Source: Candidatus Parcubacteria bacterium (GTDB lineage Bacteria; Patescibacteriota; Minisyncoccia; UBA6257; 2-01-FULL-56-20). Taken from it: DNA of 41,116 nucleotides. The stretch is taken from contig QZIV01000004.1 of assembly GCA_003599135.1 (NCBI GenBank), positions 1 through 41,116 on the forward strand, read 5' to 3'. Positions 6,520 to 12,099 of this stretch are shown in pieces. The notes beneath the pieces were generated by a model. The model was not told the origin of the DNA, searched no databases, and worked only from the letters and a program-made list of their open reading frames with translations. Position numbers and translations under genes: made by a program. How positions within the stretch are numbered: position 1 is the stretch's first letter; each line of letters begins with the position of its first letter.

Positions 6520-7500
6520 ATGAACACGTCGTCGCGATATGCTCGGCAATTCGAGGTTCTTCGTGGAAAAGCGATGGATGATGTCGTCGGCGTTCTCATG
6601 AGGCGTCACGAATCCCGTCGCGGTGGGCTTTGGTATTCCTCACAGTTTCTACCGGCAGGAGAGGTGGTCGTCCCGGAAGACGATGAAACCGCACGCGATC
6701 TCCGCAAACGCGCGAGTACGCTTCCCGACTGGGTACGGGTAAGTATTGCTCTCAACATCTGGACCGAAGAAGGACTGCCCCATTTCCACCGACTCCTCGC
6801 TGGGGTTGTCGGATACGATTCCAACCTGGGAAAGTGGAATAATCTTTGGACGGCGGAAGAGGACCGCCACGGGAACGTTCTCCGGGATTATGCCCGCGCA
6901 GCTCGCATCTTCGACTTCCTGTCGTTCGAGATTCAGCAGTTTGAATACATCCGCGCGGGGTTTAATCCACCTTGGGCTGCCTCACCGTTCAAGGTTTTCG
7001 TGTACACAACGCTTCAAGAGAAAGCCACGCAGATCTCCCACGGTCGAACGGGAGCTGCGGCGGGACGCCATGAGCCGTTGCTCGAGCAGATTCTCCGCAA
7101 AGTAGCGGAGGACGAAGCTCGCCACTACGCGTTTTACCTTGACCTCTACAAAGCCGTCATCGATCAGGATCCAAACGGCGCGCTCGTGGCCGCAAACGAG
7201 ATCCTTCCTCACATCGACATGCCCGGCGTTTCAATGCCGGACTTCGGGGACTATGTCGAGGTTGAGGCGCGTGCGGGTATCTACACGCTCCGAAACTACA
7301 AAGCAGTGGTCGAAGGAGTTCTTCGCCACTGGGGAGTATCCACGCGTCAGAATCTGGACCCAGAAGGAACTCTCGCTCAAGAAGAAATCTGCGCGATTCC
7401 TGAACGGCTCGAGAAGGCTGCTCAGAGGATCGAGCGACGCCTTCTCAATAAGAAGACGTTTTCGTTCAGGGTGATTCACGGGAGAGAGTTTACGCTCTAG
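6520..7500 (+). CDS. Acyl-[acyl-carrier-protein] desaturase (soluble di-iron, plant/mycobacterial type)
   Basis: Introduces a double bond into an acyl chain using a di-iron centre and O2. All family iron ligands are in place: Glu in WTEEGLP (~83-84), E114 and H117 in WTAEEDRHGN, E167 in TLQEKATQISHG, and E199 and H202 in AEDEARHYAFY. This is the E...ExxH...E...ExRH pattern of stearoyl-ACP desaturase. Length (326) is near that of bacterial DesA-type members. The start has GGAGGC 6 nt upstream and a TATATT-like -10 at 6471-6476. It is a single unit with its own terminator. A complete, O2-dependent lipid enzyme is unexpected in a CPR genome, which usually lacks fatty-acid synthesis. Gene transfer is likely. 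Confidence 0.92.
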   Translation: MNTSSRYARQFEVLRGKAMDDVVGVLMRRHESRRGGLWYSSQFLPAGEVVVPEDDETARDLRKRASTLPDWVRVSIALNIWTEEGLPHFHRLLAGVVGYDSNLGKWNNLWTAEEDRHGNVLRDYARAARIFDFLSFEIQQFEYIRAGFNPPWAASPFKVFVYTTLQEKATQISHGRTGAAAGRHEPLLEQILRKVAEDEARHYAFYLDLYKAVIDQDPNGALVAANEILPHIDMPGVSMPDFGDYVEVEARAGIYTLRNYKAVVEGVLRHWGVSTRQNLDPEGTLAQEEICAIPERLEKAAQRIERRLLNKKTFSFRVIHGREFTL

Positions 7501-7522
7501 CGACTCACTGAGAACATTCAAC

Positions 7523-7563
7523 ACGGCCCGCCGAGCAACGAAAAATGGCGGGCCGTTTTCTTT
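7523..7563 (+). terminator. Rho-independent terminator of the desaturase gene
   Basis: A perfect 10-bp GC-rich stem (ACGGCCCGCC 7523-7532 with 7547-7556) is followed by TTTTCTTTTCC. Confidence 0.9.
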
Positions 7564-7590
7564 TCCAGCATCCAGGCGCCAGGCTTTCAA

Positions 7591-8397
7591 TTACTGCACC
7601 GTGAGCGTCATCCGCACCTCGGGGTAGTCACTGAAGTAGACGGGATAGGGCCCGGGGAAAAGAACCGCAGTGTCGAAGGTCTGCGAAGCACCCGGAGCGA
7701 TCGCGTACGAAAAAATGTTATAGACCTGAACCTGCCGCGTCACGCTGTCCTGATTCACAATGGTCACCCGGTCGCCTTTTTTCACCGTGAGCGACGCCGG
7801 CGTGAACGCGAAGTTTTTAATCGTAATCGTGCCCGTGGGAATCTCTGCCTGAATTGCGTGAATGATCGAAAACTGCCCACTCTTTATATCGGGAACCGGG
7901 CCGTCAAACGTGAGCCTTAGTACGTACTCTCCCGCGCCGATTTCTTTCTTCAGAGGGTTTGTACGGCTCAACGCAACGTCCTTCGTGTTCCACGTGAACG
8001 AGGTTTGATTTATGCCGAGCGAGATATGAATCCAGCCGACTGTGGAACCCGACTTCGCGTCAACGAGATACATCGCGCCCGTCCTCCCCACCGCCTTGCT
8101 CCAGCGAATGTCGTGATTTTCGCCGGACACCCACTTCTCGCCCGACGCCGGAGAGAGAACCGTTGGCGACGAGGGAGACGCGGCCGGTTTGGGGGCCGGA
8201 GCGCCCGGCGTTCCCGACTTCGGAGAATCGCCGCCAGATGGCCTAGGCGTGCCCGCGGGTGCTCCGCTTAACGGAATTTCTCCTGATGGCGTTTGCGGTT
8301 CCCCGGGTGATTTTCGGGAAAGAGAAAACGAGAGCGCGATCACGACAACGACGATCACGGCCAAGAACGGCAACGCCTTTTTGTTCATAAAGTCCAT
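7591..8397 (-). CDS. Membrane-anchored protein with Ig-like and cupredoxin-like domains
   Basis: Residues ~7-26 are a hydrophobic anchor (ALPFLAVIVVVVIALSFSLS). A Pro/Ser/Gly-rich linker (~30-78) carries the protein away from the membrane. An Ig-like Ser-Thr-rich domain follows (LSPASGEKWVSGENHDIRW..., ~80-185). A cupredoxin-like beta domain ends it (GTITIKNFAFTPASLTVKKG, then TIVNQDSVTRQVQ, then FPGPYPVYFSDYPEVRMTLTV). The usual copper ligands His...Cys...His...Met are not preserved: D replaces the first His, and no Cys or His is in the last loop. TATACT (complement of 8404-8409) ends 6 nt before the ATG, so the mRNA is probably leaderless. Confidence 0.8.
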   Translation of the reverse strand: MDFMNKKALPFLAVIVVVVIALSFSLSRKSPGEPQTPSGEIPLSGAPAGTPRPSGGDSPKSGTPGAPAPKPAASPSSPTVLSPASGEKWVSGENHDIRWSKAVGRTGAMYLVDAKSGSTVGWIHISLGINQTSFTWNTKDVALSRTNPLKKEIGAGEYVLRLTFDGPVPDIKSGQFSIIHAIQAEIPTGTITIKNFAFTPASLTVKKGDRVTIVNQDSVTRQVQVYNIFSYAIAPGASQTFDTAVLFPGPYPVYFSDYPEVRMTLTVQ

Positions 8398-8423
8398 GCT
8401 ACCAGTATATCATTTCCGACATT

Positions 8424-8452
8424 TTGACATTCGAGAACTTCTCCGCTACTAT
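8424..8452 (+). promoter_or_regulatory. Promoter of the infC operon
   Basis: A perfect TTGACA at 8424-8429, a 17-nt spacer and TACTAT at 8447-8452 predict transcription starting near 8459-8462. That is at or just before the ATG at 8463, leaving no room for a ribosome site. It overlaps the divergent promoter region of the cupredoxin-like gene. Confidence 0.8.
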
Positions 8453-8462
8453 TCTCCCCAAG

Positions 8463-8507
8463 ATGAAACACGAGAGACGCCTTTTCTTCTTCGACCACCA
8501 TCGTTAA
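8463..8507 (+). other. 14-codon reading frame at the 5' end of infC (leader peptide or frameshifted infC start)
   Basis: ATG at 8463 opens MKHERRLFFFDHHR and ends at TAA 8505-8507. It begins within about 10 nt of the -10 box and overlaps the presumed infC frame, which lacks any ATG, GTG or TTG before residue 17. Dropping one T from the GTT at 8503-8505 would fuse it to infC as ...FFFDHHRKPRINNQI, which reads like a natural IF3 N-terminus. Either a one-base insertion (real or sequencing error), a programmed +1 shift at the TAA, or a leader peptide would explain it. Confidence 0.55.
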
Positions 8508-9006
8508 GCCCCGAATCAACAACCAAATAGCCGCACCGGAGCTCCGGGTGATCGGGGAAAAAGGCGAAAATCTTGGCGTTTTACCGCGTGTTCAGGCACT
8601 CGCCTTGGCAAAGCCCGACCAGGGGCTTGACCTCATCGAGATCGCCCCGCAGGCGAAGCCGCCCGTGGCGCGCCTCATGAGCTTCGACAAGTACCGGTAT
8701 CAGAAGGAAAAAGAAGCGAAGAAAGAGCGTCTTTCCCAGCGAGGAGGAGATACGAAACAAATCCAGATAAGCGCGCGGTCTGCGCAGAACGACCTCTCGA
8801 TCAAAGCTCGCCAGCTCGAGAAATTCTTTGCCGAGGGACACCAGGTATTCGTGCAGCTCCGCCTCCGCGGGAGAGAAAAGTATAACAAACCCTGGGCGCA
8901 TCAAAAACTCGAAGAATTTTTCAAGCTCCTCGCGGTTGAATATAAAATAATTTCTCCGCCCAAGTTCGGCGGATACGGCCTCGGGGTGCAAATCGCAAAA
9001 AAATGA
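8500..9006 (+). CDS. infC: Translation initiation factor IF-3
   Basis: Binds the 30S subunit, blocks premature joining and checks the start codon. The frame reads KPRINNQIAAPELRVIGEKG, then GVLPRVQALALA, then DLIEIAPQAKPPVARLMSFDKYRYQ, the IF3-N domain and linker. The C-domain follows with KQIQISARSAQNDLSIK and LRGREKYNKPWAHQKLEEFF. No standard start lies upstream of GTG 8548 in this frame back to a TGA at 8464, although conserved residues clearly begin at ~8506. ATC at 8500 or 8515 could start it, as rare AUU/AUC starts are known for infC. Alternatively the gene begins at ATG 8463 and is frameshifted. It overlaps rpmI by 4 nt. Confidence 0.93.
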   Translation: MVKPRINNQIAAPELRVIGEKGENLGVLPRVQALALAKPDQGLDLIEIAPQAKPPVARLMSFDKYRYQKEKEAKKERLSQRGGDTKQIQISARSAQNDLSIKARQLEKFFAEGHQVFVQLRLRGREKYNKPWAHQKLEEFFKLLAVEYKIISPPKFGGYGLGVQIAKK

Positions 9007-9176
9007 GAAAAAGTTTCACATCGCGAATACGAATCACTCGGCGCGGGAAACTCGTCCGGCGACGAACGTCGGTCAACCATTTCCGGGCCCGAAAGTCGCA
9101 GAAAACTATTCGGAATAGCCGACAGCCCATCGGACTCGGCCACTCGAACAAGTCCATTATAAAACTGCGTTATTAA
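9003..9176 (+). CDS. rpmI: 50S ribosomal protein bL35
   Basis: A 57-residue basic protein beginning MRKSFTSRIRITRRGKL, with the bL35 hallmarks VNHFRARKS and HSNKSIIK near the end. The ATG overlaps the infC stop as ATGA, the usual coupling in infC-rpmI-rplT operons. It belongs to the large ribosomal subunit. It is slightly shorter than the usual 64-65 residues. Confidence 0.9.
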   Translation: MRKSFTSRIRITRRGKLVRRRTSVNHFRARKSQKTIRNSRQPIGLGHSNKSIIKLRY

Positions 9177-9193
9177 ATCTATGGCCAGTAGTA

Positions 9194-9309
9194 GAACTGC
9201 GATTGACTACCGTAAGCCGCATTCACACTTATAAACACGAGCAATGCAAATCAAAATCTTACATCAAAACAAACAAAAGACCGATGAAATCAAGTCGCGG
9301 TCGCAGTTT
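9194..9309 (+). promoter_or_regulatory. Candidate long-range RNA helix in the rpmI-rplT gap (L20-type control site)
   Basis: GAACTGCGATTG at 9194-9205 can pair with CGGTCGCAGTTT at 9298-9309 over 12 positions (9 Watson-Crick, 3 G-U), enclosing 92 nt. The 3' arm ends 11 nt before the rplT ATG at 9321, where a ribosome site should be. The gap is unusually long for this operon. In other bacteria L20 represses its own operon through long-range RNA pairing, so this is a natural candidate. The helix is seen; its control function is inferred. Confidence 0.5.
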
Positions 9310-9320
9310 CACTACCGGCT

Positions 9321-9668
9321 ATGCCACGAGTAAAACGAGGAACAAGGGCGCACAAGCGAAGAGAGCGGATTCTCAAATATACGAAGGGATTCCGTTGGGG
9401 GAGGAAGTCGAAAAAGCGAGCCGCGAAAGAGGCGCTTCTTCACGCGTGGACGCATGCGTTCCGAGGACGAAAAGAGAAAAAGCGCGTTTTTCGAAAGCTC
9501 TGGAACGTCAAGATTAACGCGCAGGCCCGGGTGGAGGGAACAACGTACGGGAAGCTCATCGCGGCGCTCAAAAAGAAAAATATCTCGCTCGATCGAAAAA
9601 TACTTGCCACTCTTGCCGCGGAAAACCCGGCGGTGTTCAAAAAAATCGTAGAAAAAGCAGTGCGTTAG
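9321..9668 (+). CDS. rplT: 50S ribosomal protein bL20
   Basis: Early-assembly 23S rRNA-binding protein. The 115 residues start MPRVKRGTRAHKRRERILK, with the conserved KGFRWGRKSKKRAAKEALLHAWTHAFRGRKEKKR basic helix region (~20-55). LWNVKINAQARVEGTTYGKLI then leads into a globular C-terminal domain with LDRKILATLAAENPAVFKKIV. Length is normal. It is the third gene of infC-rpmI-rplT. No Shine-Dalgarno is visible before the ATG; a long-range RNA helix may occupy that region. A two-way terminator overlaps the stop. Confidence 0.96.
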   Translation: MPRVKRGTRAHKRRERILKYTKGFRWGRKSKKRAAKEALLHAWTHAFRGRKEKKRVFRKLWNVKINAQARVEGTTYGKLIAALKKKNISLDRKILATLAAENPAVFKKIVEKAVR

Positions 9669-9686
9669 TGCGCTGCTTTTTCTTTT
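9651..9686. terminator. Bidirectional terminator between rplT and the alkyltransferase gene
   Basis: GAAAAAGCAG at 9651-9660 pairs perfectly with 9673-9682. The flanking A- and T-rich arms give a T-tract on both strands. It spans the stop codons of the two convergent genes. Confidence 0.85.
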
Positions 9687-9925
9687 CTCAAAAGTGCGAG
9701 TTTCTTTCGAGGGCCCCAGCGGTATCCTCCGACGGAGCCGTCCGAACGGATAACACGATGGCAGGGAATGTGATATAGCTTAGCGTCGTAGCGGTTCAGA
9801 ATATTCCCCACCGCACGATACGCGCGTGGGCGCCCTGCGCGGCGCGCAACGGCCCCGTAGGTGAGCGTCTTACCGCGCGGGATGCGCCTGACGATTCCGA
9901 TTACTTTTTCCGCGAATGAAGTCAT
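9665..9925 (-). CDS. ogt: Methylated-DNA-protein cysteine methyltransferase (minimal, DNA-binding domain only)
   Basis: Repairs O6-alkylguanine by moving the alkyl group to its own cysteine. The 86-residue protein is only the C-terminal domain of the family. It shows the winged-helix region with IPRGKTLTYGAVARRAGRP, then AYRAVGNILNRYD, the active-site IPCHRVI with the reactive Cys, and the closing GSVGGYRWGPRKKLALL. The N-terminal domain of Ogt/Ada is absent. Since PCHR is intact, it is likely active rather than an alkyltransferase-like protein, which has W or A in place of Cys. It overlaps the upstream Nudix gene by 56 nt, a sign of tight coupling. Confidence 0.9.
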   Translation of the reverse strand: MTSFAEKVIGIVRRIPRGKTLTYGAVARRAGRPRAYRAVGNILNRYDAKLYHIPCHRVIRSDGSVGGYRWGPRKKLALLRKEKAAH

Positions 9926-10370
9926 ATGCGTCCTTTAATGCGCGCTTGGTGCCGAAATACTTCCCAAGGATGCGGATAGCATCGTGATAGAGGAACCATG
10001 CAAATCCGCTGTGCTCTCGTGGAGAAATCTTCACATCCGATTGCCGCGTTTCCGCAAGATACAGTATAACTTTATCGAAAATCTTTTTCCCGTCGCCGTA
10101 GAAATGAAACCGGACGTAGGTTTTGAAGCCCGGAATGATTCTGAGCTCGGAGGGTTTTAGGCCAGTTTCTTCCTCCGTTTCCCGAAGCGCGGTCTTTAGG
10201 GCATTCTCTCCAGGACTGAAGTGTCCCTTGGGGAAATTCCAGTAATTCCCCCTCCGGTAAAGAAGAAGGAATTTTATCCCGTCGGGAGTGCGCCGATAGA
10301 TGATAAAGCCCGCAACAATCTGATGTTTTACCTTCGGACCCGATCGCTGCGCTTCTTTCCCTGTTGTCAT
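9870..10370 (-). CDS. Nudix hydrolase
   Basis: Hydrolyses a nucleoside diphosphate linked to another group, perhaps diadenosine polyphosphates or oxidised nucleotides. The Nudix box is complete at about residues 49-71: GHFSPGENALKTALRETEEETGL, matching Gx5Ex7REUxEExGU. It is preceded by VAGFIIYRR...FLLLYRRGNYWNFPKG, a pattern seen in the bis(5'-nucleosyl)-tetraphosphatase subgroup. Length is 166. It overlaps the alkyltransferase gene downstream by 56 nt in another frame, and its basic Arg/Asn-rich tail (RGKSNRNRQAHPAR) is encoded within that overlap. It lies just downstream of polX, so this may be a small repair and sanitation operon. Confidence 0.88.
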   Translation of the reverse strand: MTTGKEAQRSGPKVKHQIVAGFIIYRRTPDGIKFLLLYRRGNYWNFPKGHFSPGENALKTALRETEEETGLKPSELRIIPGFKTYVRFHFYGDGKKIFDKVILYLAETRQSDVKISPREHSGFAWFLYHDAIRILGKYFGTKRALKDAYDFIRGKSNRNRQAHPAR

Positions 10371-10374
10371 AAAA

Positions 10375-12099
10375 CTATTTTAAGAATTGTAGCATCTTCT
10401 CGAGCGGCCACGCATTCACGATATCTCTCCGCTCGGCCCAACCGCGGCGCGCCTGCGCTATTCCGTACTCCAGATACTCAATGTGCTGGGGCGAGTGGGC
10501 GTCGGAATCTATAGACATCTTCACGCCCGCCTCGACGCATCTTTTCACATGCTCGTCCTTGAGATCGAGGCGCGCCGGCTGCGCATCTATCTCCAAAATC
10601 GTTCCTGTTCGCCTCGCAGCGGCAATCAAGGCATCAATATCGACATCGTAGGGTTCGCGCTGCTGTATGATCCTGCCGGTGGGATGAAATAGAATATCGA
10701 CGTTTCGACTCGAGATAGCCCGTACGATCCGCTCGGTCTGCTCTTTCCGGGACATTTTAAAGCGCGAGTGAACCGCGACTCCCACAACGTCAAGTCGTGC
10801 AAGAACTCGATCCGGAAGATCAAGCGAGCCGTCTTTCAGAATGTCGCATTCGGTTCCCTTGAGAACTTTTATTCTGCCCCGAAGTTTCTTGTTTACTCGA
10901 TCAATTTCCGCCATTTGTTTTAAGATCTTTTTTTCGTCTAGCCCGCCGGTCATCGCAAGGCCCTTCGTATGATCTGTAATTGCGATGTACTCAAGGCCGC
11001 GCGAGAGAGCTGCTTTCGCCATCGCCTCGATTGAAGCCGACCCGTCGGTCCAGTCCGTTTGAATCTGGAGATCTCCCCGAAGATCTCCATAGCCAACGAG
11101 GTTCGGAAGCTTGTGCGACCGAGCAAGCTCGATTTCTCCCTTGTCTTCCCGCATCTCCGGCTCGATGTACTCCAGGCCAAGCGCGCGGTAGATTTCTTCT
11201 TCGGACGCTCCGGCCACGCGCTTCTTGCCACGGAAAAGGCCGTACTCGTTGAGTTTCATTCCCTTTTTCTCGGCGAGCGTGCGAAGGGCGACATTGTGCT
11301 CTTTCGAGCCGGTAAAGTAGTTCAGCGCGGCGCCGTACGACCCCTCTGGCACAACCCGGAGGTCAATATCTATGCCGGAACGCATCCGAACGGAGGCTTT
11401 GGTTCCCCCTTTCGCATACACTCGCACGACTTCGGGCATTCCCACAAAAAAATCCATAACTTTTTTCGGGTGCGCGGATGTCGCAAGAATATCCACGTCT
11501 CCTATTGTCTCCCTTCTCCTCCGAATCGATCCGGCGACAGTGAGTCGACGAACCTCGTGCACATTTTTTAATCGCTCCTCAATCGAGCGAATTTCCTGCA
11601 TTGCGAACCCCAAGGAAAATCTTCCGCTCGAAGTTTTTATGAACCCGATACCTTTCAGAATATTGTCTTCCGTCTTTTTCCCGAAGCCGGCGAGCTTCCC
11701 TATCGTTCCCTTCCGCGCTGCGGTTTCCAGGTCTTTGAGATTCCGTATGCCGAGTTTCTCATAAAGTTTCTTGATGGATTTCGGTCCAATTCCTTCGACT
11801 CTCTGAAGGCCTTCGATGTCGACGGGTGTCTTCTTTTTGAGCTCTTCGTAGTACTTCACTCGGCCGGTGGTAATCATCTCCTCGATTTTCTCGGCAATAG
11901 AAACTCCAATACCAGGCATCGCCTCGAGCGCTTTGAGGCCGCCACTTCTATAGAGTTCCTGAATGTCTCCTTCCAGCCCCAGAACGGCCTCTGCGGCCCG
12001 CTCGTATGCCCTCGGCTTGAATGGGACGCCCTGCATCTCGAGATAGATGCCGATTTCAGAAAGAATTTTCGCAACCGCCCCGTTTGACGCCATGTTCAC
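10375..12099 (-). CDS. polX: DNA polymerase X with C-terminal PHP domain
   Basis: Gap-filling repair polymerase. Residues 1-~75 form the 8-kDa-like domain with helix-hairpin-helix (MPGIGVSIAEKIEEM). A second HhH follows (GLQRVEGIGPKSIKKLYEKLG), then the polymerase nucleotidyltransferase core with GSIRRRRETIGDVDILAT (catalytic Asp pair), GIDIDLRVV and NYFTGSKEHNVALR. The PHP domain (~345-570) has ITDHTKG, FHPTGR and SDAH. The first PHP metal motif, normally HxH in GDLHMHS, is DLQIQTDWTDG here, so two metal ligands are lost. The GTG at 12099 overlaps the preceding stop by 4 nt; an ATG at 12093 is also possible. Confidence 0.93.
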   Translation of the reverse strand: MNMASNGAVAKILSEIGIYLEMQGVPFKPRAYERAAEAVLGLEGDIQELYRSGGLKALEAMPGIGVSIAEKIEEMITTGRVKYYEELKKKTPVDIEGLQRVEGIGPKSIKKLYEKLGIRNLKDLETAARKGTIGKLAGFGKKTEDNILKGIGFIKTSSGRFSLGFAMQEIRSIEERLKNVHEVRRLTVAGSIRRRRETIGDVDILATSAHPKKVMDFFVGMPEVVRVYAKGGTKASVRMRSGIDIDLRVVPEGSYGAALNYFTGSKEHNVALRTLAEKKGMKLNEYGLFRGKKRVAGASEEEIYRALGLEYIEPEMREDKGEIELARSHKLPNLVGYGDLRGDLQIQTDWTDGSASIEAMAKAALSRGLEYIAITDHTKGLAMTGGLDEKKILKQMAEIDRVNKKLRGRIKVLKGTECDILKDGSLDLPDRVLARLDVVGVAVHSRFKMSRKEQTERIVRAISSRNVDILFHPTGRIIQQREPYDVDIDALIAAARRTGTILEIDAQPARLDLKDEHVKRCVEAGVKMSIDSDAHSPQHIEYLEYGIAQARRGWAERRDIVNAWPLEKMLQFLK

